Shown here: positions 6,927-15,267 of the stretch, one piece after another | Layout: each line of letters starts with the position of its first letter | Position numbering within the stretch: position 1 is the stretch's first letter | Assembly: GCF_044597725.1 (NCBI RefSeq) | Contig: NZ_CP139003.1 | Span: 1,674,001-1,738,000, forward strand | Source of the DNA: Bermanella sp044597725 | GTDB taxonomy: Bacteria; Pseudomonadota; Gammaproteobacteria; Pseudomonadales; Oceanobacteraceae | Direction: 5' to 3' | Length of the DNA: 64,000 nucleotides | Notes under the pieces: generated by a model | The model's input: only the letters and a program-made list of their open reading frames with translations | Database searches by the model: none | What the model was told of the DNA's origin: nothing | Position numbers and translations under genes: made by a program

Positions 6927-7811
6927 ATGAATAATATGGCCAGCCCCATATCTATTAAAATTAAGTCACTCGAATTGAGAGGACTGGCTTGGGGCGATCC
7001 TAAAAATGAACCGGTATTAGCGCTTCATGGTTGGCTAGATAACGCAGCGAGTTTTAACAAATTAGCACCGTTATTAGAGCATAAGTATGTTGTTGCTATA
7101 GATTTACCCGGCCATGGACAAAGTGATCACTGGCCAGACAAACAGCACTACCATCTATGGGAAGGTGTTGAGCATATAGAACTGATTGCTGACCAACTCA
7201 ATTTCAGTAGGTTTCATTTAGTTGGCCATTCAATGGGGGCAGCGATGGCGACATTGTATGCAGGCACATTTCCTGGTCGTTTAAAAAGCTTTACCGCAAT
7301 TGAGGCGTTTGGACCTATGGCAGGCGAGCCTAAAAGTGCTCCCGAACGTTTAGCCAATGCCATCACGACTATGAAGCGTTATGACAAAAGTCAAAGCCAG
7401 CGGCCCAAAGTGGACCCGCAAGCATTTATACAAGCACGTATGCAAGGTCCTATGGCTTTGACGGAAGAAGCGGCTAGTATGCTGGTGGAGCGAGGTGCAA
7501 AGAAGACAGAAGACGGCTGGGTGTGGAGTCATGATAAACGCTTGCAAATCACATCAATGATGCGTTTGTCAGAATCGCTTATTGGTGAGTTTATTAAGTC
7601 GATTAATGCTCCTGTGTTGGGCTTATTTGCACATCATGGTTTGTATACAGATAAAGCCCTTGAAAACCGTTGGCAGTTGCTGCAAAGCCCGAAAACGCTG
7701 CAGTGGTTCTCTGGCGGGCATCACTTTCATATGCAAGAAACGGTAGAGGATATCGCCACTGCCATGAATGAATTTTATAATAAATTGAATGAGGAAAATA
7801 AAAATGGATAA
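6927..7811 (+). CDS. Alpha/beta hydrolase (serine-hydrolase-like)
   Basis: A 294-residue alpha/beta hydrolase. The oxyanion strand LALHGWLDNAASF is near residue 32, DLPGHGQSD near 63, the nucleophile elbow GHSMG near 100 and the catalytic His in GGHHFHM near 268. The HGWLDN wording resembles serine-hydrolase-like (SERHL) proteins. Substrate unknown; probably a small cytoplasmic esterase, as no signal peptide is seen. It overlaps the start region of the thioredoxin-like gene, suggesting cotranscription. Confidence 0.85.
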   Translation: MNNMASPISIKIKSLELRGLAWGDPKNEPVLALHGWLDNAASFNKLAPLLEHKYVVAIDLPGHGQSDHWPDKQHYHLWEGVEHIELIADQLNFSRFHLVGHSMGAAMATLYAGTFPGRLKSFTAIEAFGPMAGEPKSAPERLANAITTMKRYDKSQSQRPKVDPQAFIQARMQGPMALTEEAASMLVERGAKKTEDGWVWSHDKRLQITSMMRLSESLIGEFIKSINAPVLGLFAHHGLYTDKALENRWQLLQSPKTLQWFSGGHHFHMQETVEDIATAMNEFYNKLNEENKNG

Positions 7812-8310
7812 GTTGTTCCGGTTAAAAACGGCTATTTACACTTTAGTATTAACCAGTTTGTGTCTTGCAGGCACTGCTTATGGGATAGAAAAAGGTCAAT
7901 CTGCACCGGCTTTTTCGTTGCCTTTGCTAAGTAATGGAAAAGTCGTTAACTTGAAACAGTATCGTGGAAAAGTGGTCTATCTGGATTTTTGGGCTTCTTG
8001 GTGCGGACCATGTCGCCAATCGTTGCCTTTATTGAATGATTTACGCAATGATTTGAAGCAAAAAGGCTTCGAAGTGCTGGCGGTTAATTTAGATGAAGAA
8101 AAAGCCGCGGCCCAAGGCTTTTTAGATCGTTTTCCAGTGGATTATCCTATTCTACTCGACCCTGAAGGTGGTGTGGCCATGCAGTATGAATTACCCGGCA
8201 TGCCTACATCGTTCATACTCGATAAAAAAGGCCGTATACAGTTTGTACACATTGGCTTTAAACCTGGAGACATGAAAAGTATTGAATCACAGGTGAAATC
8301 ATTATTGTGA
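7804..8310 (+). CDS. TlpA-like periplasmic thioredoxin
   Basis: A secreted or membrane-tethered thioredoxin-fold protein of 168 residues. A signal segment (about 8-28) is followed by a TlpA/AhpC-TSA-type domain with FWASWCGPCRQSLP, an intact CxxC centre, and the cis-Pro loop MPTSFILD. Such proteins reduce disulfides in the periplasm, for example during cytochrome maturation. The start at 7804 is chosen because GAGG at 7790-7793 sits about 10 bases before it; an ATG at 7789 would overlap that ribosome site. No ccm gene is nearby, so the partner is unknown. Confidence 0.87.
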   Translation: MDKLFRLKTAIYTLVLTSLCLAGTAYGIEKGQSAPAFSLPLLSNGKVVNLKQYRGKVVYLDFWASWCGPCRQSLPLLNDLRNDLKQKGFEVLAVNLDEEKAAAQGFLDRFPVDYPILLDPEGGVAMQYELPGMPTSFILDKKGRIQFVHIGFKPGDMKSIESQVKSLL

Positions 8311-8370
8311 TTTGAGCTATTGGTCATTTTAAGCCATTATGCGCTCAAAATGAGCGAAGAGCACTGAGAT

Positions 8371-8796
8371 ATGCAAGATATAATTGAAGAACGTAAGCGT
8401 CTTAGCCAAACCCGCGTTACCAAAGCGGTATTTCCCGTCACCACAAACCACCACGATACCTTGTTTGGTGGAACAGCATTGCAGTGGATGGATGAAGTAT
8501 CGTTTATTTCAGCAACGCGGTTTTCGCGTCAGCGTATCGTAACCGTAAGTTCGGATAAAATTGACTTCAATCACCCTGTTCCTGCGGGTTCAGTAGTGGA
8601 ATTAGTGGCCAATGTAGTAGAGGTAGGGCGTACCAGTTTAAAAGTACGTGTTGACGTATTTGTTGAAGATCTCTACGCCGACGGTCAAGAAAAAGCGATT
8701 ACGGGTTACTTTAGTTTTGTCGCCGTAGGCGATGATATGAAACCCCAGTCGGTTTTACCCCAGTCTTTTTTAGATGACATGGCTAACAAGCGCTAA
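8371..8796 (+). CDS. Acyl-CoA thioesterase (hot-dog fold, YciA type)
   Basis: Single hot-dog domain of 141 residues. TNHHDTLFGGTALQWMDE near residue 28 holds the catalytic acidic residue of the YciA/acyl-CoA thioester hydrolase group; SSDKIDFNHPVPAGSVVEL is the second conserved block. It hydrolyses acyl-CoA esters in the cytoplasm. It is the last plus-strand gene before the convergent pseudouridine-synthase gene, overlapping it by four bases at the stops. Confidence 0.88.
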   Translation: MQDIIEERKRLSQTRVTKAVFPVTTNHHDTLFGGTALQWMDEVSFISATRFSRQRIVTVSSDKIDFNHPVPAGSVVELVANVVEVGRTSLKVRVDVFVEDLYADGQEKAITGYFSFVAVGDDMKPQSVLPQSFLDDMANKR

Positions 8797-8806
8797 AAAG
8801 GCGCTT
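8788..8806. terminator. Small hairpin over two convergent stop codons
   Basis: AAGCGC at 8788-8793 pairs with GCGCTT at 8801-8806 around a seven-base loop, with a short T-run on the plus side and TTTTTAGCG in the loop on the other. It sits exactly where the thioesterase and RluA-family genes meet. The stem is short, so a terminator role is likely but not certain. Confidence 0.4.
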
Positions 8807-9398
8807 TTGATTCAAAGCGCATTCGAGCTTGTGTAATAGGGTGAGTAATACACAGGGTTTTGGCGTGTAAGTTGAGGCGTTTCGATAGAGCTTTAGCGTC
8901 CGGTTGCCCATAAAAGCGATCACCTAATATAGGGTGTCCAAGGGCTGCCATGTGGACACGTAACTGGTGGCTACGACCTGTGTGAGGCACCAGTTGAACC
9001 CGGCTAAAATGGGGGTGTGATTCTAAGCATTGCCAATATGTAAGTGCCTGCTTACCCTCGCTGTTGACCTCTTGTTTAGGGCGATTGGGCCAATCACATC
9101 GAAGTGGTAAGTCAACATGCCCCATGGGGGCTGGAAGCTGACCCAATACACGTGCCTCATAGACTTTAAAAGTACGACGATCTTGAAACTGTTTGGCTAA
9201 ATGTGAGTGGGCCTTTTTATTTAACGCCAATACCATAATCCCCGATGTCGCTTGATCCAACCTGTGCACTAAACCCACATATGGGTAGTGGGCTTGCAAA
9301 CGATGTGGGACGCTATCATTTAAGCTACCCGGCTGAGATAATAAGCCACTGGGTTTATCAATGACCAAAAGATGTTTATCTTCAAATAAAATGTGCAC
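8793..9398 (-). CDS. RluA-family pseudouridine synthase
   Basis: About 201 residues. ILFEDKHLLVIDKPSGLLSQPG opens the catalytic domain; VHRLDQATSGIMVLA carries the catalytic Asp; HTGRSHQLRVHMAALGHPILGD closes it. There is no S4 domain, as in RluA/TruC-type enzymes that act on rRNA or tRNA. I place the start at GTG 9398, since the frame upstream to 9485 overlaps the conserved N-terminus of the divergent tapT gene. The target uridine cannot be read from the sequence. Confidence 0.85.
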   Translation of the reverse strand: MHILFEDKHLLVIDKPSGLLSQPGSLNDSVPHRLQAHYPYVGLVHRLDQATSGIMVLALNKKAHSHLAKQFQDRRTFKVYEARVLGQLPAPMGHVDLPLRCDWPNRPKQEVNSEGKQALTYWQCLESHPHFSRVQLVPHTGRSHQLRVHMAALGHPILGDRFYGQPDAKALSKRLNLHAKTLCITHPITQARMRFESKAPF

Positions 9399-9400
9399 GT

Positions 9401-10012
9401 ATGCCAAGAACTCTTTGTGAAGTATGTGGGCGGCCAAGCGCGGTGTGCTTGTGTCCGTATCTGGTTTCCTTGAAAACCTCGACACGGGTTATTATTTTAC
9501 AGCACCCTAGCGAGCAAAAACAGTCGTTAGCAACGGTCCCGATTATCCAGCAATGTTTGCAAGGGGTTGAAGTGTGGCATGGAGAAGACTTTTCGCAGGA
9601 TGTCCGAACTCAGGCACTTATATCGCAAGCGTCCAGCGTATGGGTGTTGTATCCAAGCAAACAAGCCCAATCGTGGTGTCCGTCCGACACTGCCCGTCCT
9701 AACGTGAATACGTTGATTATTATTGATGGAACATGGCGCAAGGCTAAACGTATCTGGCATCTAAACCCTTGGCTAGGGCAATTTAATCAAGCACTTCTCT
9801 GTGAGTTTCCAACTACGCAATATCGCATTCGTAGCAGCCATGTGGCAAATGGTCTATCCACATTAGAAACGGTAAGTCATAGCCTCAACTGGTTACACCA
9901 GACGGATGAGTTTACCGCGTTACAAAAGCCGTTTGATGCCATGATTGATATGCAAATTGAAAAAATGGGCATTGATGTTTTTAATGCCCATTACAACAAA
10001 GAAATGGATTAA
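9401..10012 (+). CDS. tapT: DTW-domain tRNA aminocarboxypropyltransferase
   Basis: A 203-residue DTW-domain protein. The N-terminal zinc-type motif C-x2-C then C-x-C is seen in LCEVCGRPSAVCLC, and the DTW signature appears as IIIDGTWRKAKR. E. coli TapT (YfiP), of this family, makes acp3U47 in tRNA from S-adenosylmethionine. The ATG at 9401 must be close to the true start because the Cys motif begins at residue 6. It is only two bases from the GTG start of the divergent RluA-family gene, so the promoters must overlap the partner's coding region. Confidence 0.88.
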   Translation: MPRTLCEVCGRPSAVCLCPYLVSLKTSTRVIILQHPSEQKQSLATVPIIQQCLQGVEVWHGEDFSQDVRTQALISQASSVWVLYPSKQAQSWCPSDTARPNVNTLIIIDGTWRKAKRIWHLNPWLGQFNQALLCEFPTTQYRIRSSHVANGLSTLETVSHSLNWLHQTDEFTALQKPFDAMIDMQIEKMGIDVFNAHYNKEMD

Positions 10013-10596
10013 AGTGGCTTTTCTAAGCCAAGAATATCTCGCTTGAACTGACGTCCCACAGGGTTTTCACCTACCCAAATGGCAAGCATGGCTTTAAAGT
10101 AATCTTCCCCAGGGATAATACCTTTCTCTTCACCATTGATAATGACGCGTGTGCCAACGTTGGGTGAATAGTCAAAAATACTTTGGTCACCATCGTGCAT
10201 TTCTCCGTCAAAGTAGCTCAGCATTTGCTCAAGCCTTGGCATCAATGCTTTGTGTTGTTCTGGAGTAATATTTAGAACAAGAGCATCTTGCAAGGCGTTG
10301 GCGATGCGCCTTGCGCTCACGTTGCGCATTTTAACGTGAAATACCATGCGTTTATGCATTTCTGAATTCATAATAAATTCAGGATCGCGGGATGGGGTTT
10401 CTAAGTAAAGAGCACCCACATAGGTGTCTATCATTAAATACAGTTCCCGCAGGGATGCGCCGTTTAAAGTGAGCTCCGGGTGCTCCGAGGTAGCAGGTAC
10501 CAAATCAGGGACATCAACACCAGCAACTGTCTTGCTGTAGCTAAGGGACCCTAAACACATAAGTAGGGCGGTTAAAAGCAACGCAGAAGCCTTCAT
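10009..10596 (-). CDS. Chalcone-isomerase-like periplasmic protein
   Basis: 195 residues with a clear signal peptide (about 1-21, ending in SYS). The remainder matches the bacterial chalcone-isomerase-like family: NGASLRELYLMIDTYVGALYLE near residue 44 and a C-terminal EDYFKAMLAIWVGENPVG. Bacterial members are not true flavonoid enzymes; the fold binds fatty acids in related proteins, so a periplasmic lipid-binding role is possible. Stops overlap those of tapT by four bases. Confidence 0.8.
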   Translation of the reverse strand: MKASALLLTALLMCLGSLSYSKTVAGVDVPDLVPATSEHPELTLNGASLRELYLMIDTYVGALYLETPSRDPEFIMNSEMHKRMVFHVKMRNVSARRIANALQDALVLNITPEQHKALMPRLEQMLSYFDGEMHDGDQSIFDYSPNVGTRVIINGEEKGIIPGEDYFKAMLAIWVGENPVGRQFKRDILGLEKPL

Positions 10597-10811
10597 CGTT
10601 TATTCTTCTTGTTATGAGTTGTGGTCGGTTTTATATCACCATAGCGTGATGATATTCAATTTAAAAGTGTGATGTTCATCACTCTTTGGGTAAACAAAGG
10701 TAATCTGAAAGCATTGGTGAACCAAAATTCATTGTTTTCATTTTTTTAATCCACTGGAGGGCTAAGGTGGAGTTAGGCATAATGCCGCCTTTTTGCCGCA
10801 AAAGGTGTGAA

Positions 10812-11741
10812 ATGCAGATTCGTAATGTGTTCTGGTATGTTTTAAACAAGCCACTAGGTTCGGCGTCAGATATTGCACAGCAGTTACAAAAACATGCCTT
10901 TCAGCCCTGTATGTCAACGCAAGAACATTCTCAAGGGTGGGTTGCCCCAGGACCATTTGATGAATTTGTCTACGAAGCCCATGGCGCCATGCTCTTTAAT
11001 CTTAAGCATGAGAAGCGACTTTTGCCCAGTGCCGTGGTTAATGAGTATCTGGCGGAAAAAGTCGAGGCGTTTGAACTCGCAGAAGGGTATGCCCCAAGCC
11101 GAAAAATACGCCAGCAAATGAAAGAAGACCTTACTTTAGAATTACTGCCCAAGGCGTTTACCAAATCATCAACCGTTCCCATATTGGTGTTTCCTAAGCA
11201 AGGTTGGTTATTTGTATTAGGTGCCAGTGCCAAAACAGCGGATGATGCCACTGCATTTTTGCGTGAAACACTGGGTTCATTGCCCATAACTTTGTTAAGT
11301 ACAGAGACTAGCCCAGCCTTTACCATGACCCAGTGGTTACAATCACCTGCGGCGTTACCCGTGGACTGGGCCTTAGGTGAAGAAGCTGAACTCGTCGATG
11401 AAGACAAAGCCACTGTGCGTATCAAAAATCAGAGCCTTTATAGTGATGAATTACATACTCACCTAGAGGTGGGTAAGCGTGTTTCTAAATTGGCTTTACT
11501 GTGGCGCGATGAAGTGAGCTTGATTTTGCAAGACGATTTGAGCATAAAACGCATCAAGCCTTTACTTGAAAATGATGACTTTGATCAAAGTGAAGGCGAA
11601 GCGGCAAGGTTTAGCCATGAATTTGCGGTAAGCTGCCAGTGGTGGGTTGCGCTTTGTCATGCATTATTAGAATCCTTAGGTGGCCTTGATAAGGCTTTGC
11701 AAACCAGTCAGACCAGAGCACATAGTCAATTCTCTGTTTGA
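10812..11741 (+). CDS. rdgC: Recombination-associated protein RdgC
   Basis: RdgC forms a ring-shaped dimer on DNA and restrains RecA. The 309 residues fit the family (E. coli 303). Recognisable blocks: FWYVLNKP at the start, AFQPC, ILPSAVVNEYL-like text (LLPSAVVNEYL), ELLPKAFTKSS, LGSLPITLLS and KRVSKLALLWRDEVSLILQDD. The start at 10812 (MQIRNV) is preferred over ATG 10767: AGGTG lies seven bases upstream and E. coli RdgC starts at the equivalent place. Its 3' end overlaps the convergent binding-protein gene by 16 bases. Confidence 0.92.
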   Translation: MQIRNVFWYVLNKPLGSASDIAQQLQKHAFQPCMSTQEHSQGWVAPGPFDEFVYEAHGAMLFNLKHEKRLLPSAVVNEYLAEKVEAFELAEGYAPSRKIRQQMKEDLTLELLPKAFTKSSTVPILVFPKQGWLFVLGASAKTADDATAFLRETLGSLPITLLSTETSPAFTMTQWLQSPAALPVDWALGEEAELVDEDKATVRIKNQSLYSDELHTHLEVGKRVSKLALLWRDEVSLILQDDLSIKRIKPLLENDDFDQSEGEAARFSHEFAVSCQWWVALCHALLESLGGLDKALQTSQTRAHSQFSV

Positions 11742-12475
11742 ATTTCTATGTTAGCGTTTGGATATGTGTGCATTAAGGGAGTTGCTTGAAGTGCTTTAAC
11801 CGCGTTTTGATGCCAGTTGCCGTTATCCACTGCATTGCGGAAAGCAGCGGTTATCTTTTCTTTGGCATGGATGCCTCGCTGAGTAAGAGTGAAGAATACA
11901 TCAATTTCTTCTAGAATTGGCGTAAGAACATGAACGTCGCCTAAGCTCATTTCGGCGGCTCGCTTATAAAGGATCGCATCTACTATAATGGCTATTTGAA
12001 ATCGTCTTGCAGATAGCATTTTTAATAGGGTTATTTCGTCTTTTACAGCCTGAACATTTTCAAAAGGTTCAGCAAAGCGCTCAGCGATTTTGCTACCGCG
12101 AATGATTCCTATCTTATAACGGTGTAAATCATCAATGTGATTGATGTTGAGGTTAGGGTCCATGGTTGCAGCAACTAAGTATGCGTTCTTTAGCGCTATG
12201 GGTATCTTGACAAGCCCTGGAACCTTATCAATGCCTTCTTCTGTCAAAAAATAACCGCCATCAAACTTATCTTCTAATTCATAGGTGAGCCTTGCCTGAG
12301 GTAGGTAGGTTATTTGGGTGTTGTACCCTGCTTCAGACAACACATTTAGAATCATGGGTTCGAAAGGTTTCGTAAATTCAAATGTGGCAATATTGAGAGA
12401 TTGAGCAATGCTTGGCAGCGATATGCATTGCGTGATGAATGCAATACAAGCGATAAAGATGGTTTTCATTGTCAT
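11726..12475 (-). CDS. Periplasmic solute-binding-like protein (family 3 type)
   Basis: A 249-residue secreted protein with a signal peptide (about 1-25, SIAQ). The body resembles family-3 periplasmic binding proteins: SLNIATFEFTKPFEPM, then YKIGIIRGSKIAERF in the middle and a C-terminal helical region. No ABC permease is near, as is common for orphan binding proteins of this type in marine gammaproteobacteria. Ligand unknown. CAGG about six bases upstream supports the start. Confidence 0.7.
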   Translation of the reverse strand: MTMKTIFIACIAFITQCISLPSIAQSLNIATFEFTKPFEPMILNVLSEAGYNTQITYLPQARLTYELEDKFDGGYFLTEEGIDKVPGLVKIPIALKNAYLVAATMDPNLNINHIDDLHRYKIGIIRGSKIAERFAEPFENVQAVKDEITLLKMLSARRFQIAIIVDAILYKRAAEMSLGDVHVLTPILEEIDVFFTLTQRGIHAKEKITAAFRNAVDNGNWHQNAVKALQATPLMHTYPNANIEIQTEN

Positions 12476-12655
12476 GTCTAGCCTGATTACCTTGAGTTAG
12501 ATTAGAGCACTGGTAAATGGTTATCCAGCTAATATGTAAAATCAGGCATTCGTCCAGCTTATCTATAACTAATTGATTGGTAATGTGCTCATTTGGACTA
12601 TGGCAAATCAAAAGTTTGTTGCTAGTTTTAAAGATAGGGCAGCGATGCCTATATA

Positions 12656-12701
12656 AAGCAAAACAGAGTCAGGATGTTCGATAGTCGGCTTTGTTTTGCT
12701 T
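12656..12701. other. Stem-loop between divergent genes
   Basis: AAGCAAAACA at 12656-12665 pairs perfectly with TGTTTTGCTT at 12692-12701. The stem can extend five more pairs with two G/T (12666-12670 with 12687-12691), leaving a 16-base loop. It lies in the 276-base gap between the binding-protein gene and the rhombosortase gene. On the plus strand it is followed by GTACCTTCTTATT rather than a clean T-run, so it is not a good terminator. Role unknown. Confidence 0.4.
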
Positions 12702-12751
12702 GTACCTTCTTATTGGGCTAAAGTGCTTTTTTCTTTTTGTATGTCTAATCC

Positions 12752-13345
12752 ATGTCAGCCTTCCAGCGTTTACCTGGGCCATTGTGGCCCATAATATTTT
12801 TACTCATTATTTTACTACTGGCTGTTGCGGGTACGGCCGCGAAAATGGGGTTGCGATTTGATGCTCACGCAATTAGCAATGGCCAATGGTGGCGATTATT
12901 AAGTGCGCACTGGGTTCATCTCGGCTGGCTGCATACATTGTTAAATGGTGCGGGTTTTATTTTACTGTATGTACTCAACCCCCGAGGCCCTATTACACAT
13001 TGGTTTATTTGTTATTTATTCTGCTCGGTATTGATTAGCGTATCCATTTGGCTACAACAAGACTTTACCTATTATGTGGGTGCCTCTGGGGTGCTGCATG
13101 GCCTACTTATAGTGGCGGCATATAAAAGTTCACTGCTTAGTACTGTGCGTCGTTATTTATTCATCTCTATTATTTTAATAAAAGTTATATGGGAACAAAC
13201 TCCATGGTATGACGGTGGTCAATTAGGGCAAGCCATAGGTGCCACCGTGGTTGTGGATGCGCACTTTTGGGGCGCAGTTGCTGGGGTACTTTGGGTGATA
13301 TTTGAGCTTGGCATACTGCACTTAAACAACCAAAAGAGACTTTAA
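12752..13345 (+). CDS. rrtA: Rhombosortase (rhomboid-family protease)
   Basis: A small integral membrane serine protease of 197 residues with about six membrane helices. The nucleophile motif GASGVLHG is near residue 110 and the His is in DAHFWGAVAG near 168, forming a Ser-His dyad. The SGxLHG wording and WWRLLSAHWVHLGWLHTLLN point to rhombosortase, which cleaves exported proteins carrying a GlyGly-CTERM tail, rather than to GlpG. I see no GlyGly-CTERM protein in this window, so substrates lie elsewhere. No strong ribosome site precedes the ATG. Confidence 0.82.
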   Translation: MSAFQRLPGPLWPIIFLLIILLLAVAGTAAKMGLRFDAHAISNGQWWRLLSAHWVHLGWLHTLLNGAGFILLYVLNPRGPITHWFICYLFCSVLISVSIWLQQDFTYYVGASGVLHGLLIVAAYKSSLLSTVRRYLFISIILIKVIWEQTPWYDGGQLGQAIGATVVVDAHFWGAVAGVLWVIFELGILHLNNQKRL

Positions 13346-13352
13346 AAGACAT

Positions 13353-14315
13353 TTATTGTTCGACCTTCAATTCACTTTTAAATGCATTTGGCCAATTTTT
13401 ATGAACCACCATGGTACGATTTATTTCTTGCCAGTAGGTGGTTTCGTTCATGTGTATTACTTGGCATAACATTAATGCGTAGGGTGGGCGAGAAGCATTT
13501 TCTGCCTTGTTTTTGTCAAAGTGATCATGAATAATTTTGATTATTGCTTGTGCCGGTTGAGGTTCAACGTCGGTTTCGCAAATAATGGCTGGTGCAAGCC
13601 ATTGATGCTTCTCGAGCAGCATGTAATGCCCTTTTAGGTCAATCCATTGCTCAATTTCGTGACCATGACTCCAAGGAAACAGTTGTGTATCGCTGGGGAC
13701 TTCTGGTGCGAGCCGATGGTGAGAATTCCATTTGTAGAAAAGCCCACCTTTTAAAACCAGCTGCTGTATATCGGGCTGAGGTAGGCCTTGGATATTTAGA
13801 TGTTCTAGTGTGTGTTTATTAAATGCAAATGGGAACTGTTTGGCCGTGAGTTTATGGAGTTTTAGGTCGAGTCGATCTTGTGTTTGTGGGCCTAACCAAT
13901 GCTTTGATTCACCTCCGCTACAATTGGGTATTTGCAAATACCATTTGGTAGCTAACTCAAGGTGTATAACGGTGCCTTGTGCGTCCTGCACCAGCAAGTC
14001 GAGCTCCCCAAGGGTTTGTTTCTTATTGCGAATCTGCACATGGTGAGCGAGTAATGACCAATCTGGGTGGTGTATAAAGAAAAACTGCCAGAGCCGCTCG
14101 AAGTAGCTTCCTAACAGGCGATGATTGCCTGAGTAAATATAGTCTTCAAGAGGATGTGGATTAGCGTCAAGTTGTGCAAGCCAGTTAGCAAGTTCTGGGT
14201 TAGAACTGAATCTAAGTGGGTGTACATGTTTTACACAGGCCAAGTCAGGGGAAAGCAAACTCCAAGCGAGGTGCCTAACCATGGGGTGGTAAATTTGTTT
14301 AAGAAGGTCAATCAT
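13353..14315 (-). CDS. DUF1853 family protein
   Basis: 320 residues matching DUF1853: LLGSYFERLWQFFF near residue 67, then LGELDLLVQDAQG and VIHLELATKWYLQ near 100-125, and LGPQTQDRLDLKLHKL. The spacing of Glu-Asp, Glu and Lys (ELD ... HLELATK) resembles a PD-(D/E)XK nuclease core, but this is an inference from layout. No signal or membrane segment. It converges on the rhombosortase gene with seven bases between stops. Function unknown. Confidence 0.75.
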   Translation of the reverse strand: MIDLLKQIYHPMVRHLAWSLLSPDLACVKHVHPLRFSSNPELANWLAQLDANPHPLEDYIYSGNHRLLGSYFERLWQFFFIHHPDWSLLAHHVQIRNKKQTLGELDLLVQDAQGTVIHLELATKWYLQIPNCSGGESKHWLGPQTQDRLDLKLHKLTAKQFPFAFNKHTLEHLNIQGLPQPDIQQLVLKGGLFYKWNSHHRLAPEVPSDTQLFPWSHGHEIEQWIDLKGHYMLLEKHQWLAPAIICETDVEPQPAQAIIKIIHDHFDKNKAENASRPPYALMLCQVIHMNETTYWQEINRTMVVHKNWPNAFKSELKVEQ

Positions 14316-14381
14316 GTATCCAAACTCGATGCCAGATATGTTATAAACTAGGCTAATTTTATAGTATTTGTGGTATTTAGA

Positions 14382-15266
14382 ATGGATGATTTCCGTAACA
14401 TAGGCATCATTGGGCGACTCAACAGTGCTCGGGTCATTGAAACCATTAAGCGCTTGCGTCGCTTTTTAGGCGATGAAGGTATCAATATCATCCTAGAAGA
14501 GCAAATCGCAGCCGTTATGATGGGGCATGGCCTGCAAGTATGTACGCCGAAAATGATGGGGGAAATCTGTGATTTGGTTATTGTGGTTGGCGGTGATGGT
14601 AGCCTTTTGGGTGCAGCCCGTGCCTTAGTTAAATCGAATGTTCCAATCCTCGGTGTGAACCGTGGTCGTCTTGGCTTCTTGACCGATATTAGCCCCGACA
14701 ACCTTGAAGAAAAAGTCGCCCAAGTATTGGAAGGTAAATACATTACTGAACGACGCTTTATGCTTGAAGCAGAGGTGAAGCGTAATGGTGAACCCATTGG
14801 TTATGGTGAAGCCTTGAACGACGTTATTCTTCACCCTGGTAAATCGGCTCGTATGATTGCATTTGATCTCGCAATCGAAGGGCAGTTTGTTTATCACCAG
14901 CGGTCAGACGGCATGATTGTGAGTACGCCAACCGGCTCCACGGCCTATTCCTTGAGTGGCGGTGGCCCCATCATGCATCCTAAGCTTGATGCCATCGCGT
15001 TAGTTCCTATGTTCCCCCATACGCTTAGTAGCCGTCCAATTGTGATAGATGGCAACAGCGAAGTAAAAATTACCATCAGTAATGACATCGACATTTATCC
15101 GCAGATTAGCTGTGACGGCCAAGTTCATATCACCGCGGCACCGGGCGATAGTGTGACCATTCGCAAAATGGCCCACAAAGTGAAATTAATCCATCCGGTT
15201 GATCACGATTTCTATGAAACCTGCCGAACCAAGTTGGGCTGGGCGACTCAGTACGGAGAAGCCTAA
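14382..15266 (+). CDS. nadK: NAD kinase
   Basis: Phosphorylates NAD to NADP using ATP. 294 residues, normal for bacterial NadK. The GGDGS motif (VVGGDGSLLGAAR) is near residue 70, NRGRLGFLTD near 94, the NDVILH block near 145 and TPTGSTAYSLSGGGPI near 180. ATG 14382 is used; a GTG four codons upstream is possible. It begins a tight plus-strand run with the metallophosphatase, glpG, yeaC and the DUF2797 gene. A second, more distant NAD-kinase-fold gene lies at 58721. Confidence 0.96.
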   Translation: MDDFRNIGIIGRLNSARVIETIKRLRRFLGDEGINIILEEQIAAVMMGHGLQVCTPKMMGEICDLVIVVGGDGSLLGAARALVKSNVPILGVNRGRLGFLTDISPDNLEEKVAQVLEGKYITERRFMLEAEVKRNGEPIGYGEALNDVILHPGKSARMIAFDLAIEGQFVYHQRSDGMIVSTPTGSTAYSLSGGGPIMHPKLDAIALVPMFPHTLSSRPIVIDGNSEVKITISNDIDIYPQISCDGQVHITAAPGDSVTIRKMAHKVKLIHPVDHDFYETCRTKLGWATQYGEA

Positions 15267-15267
15267 G

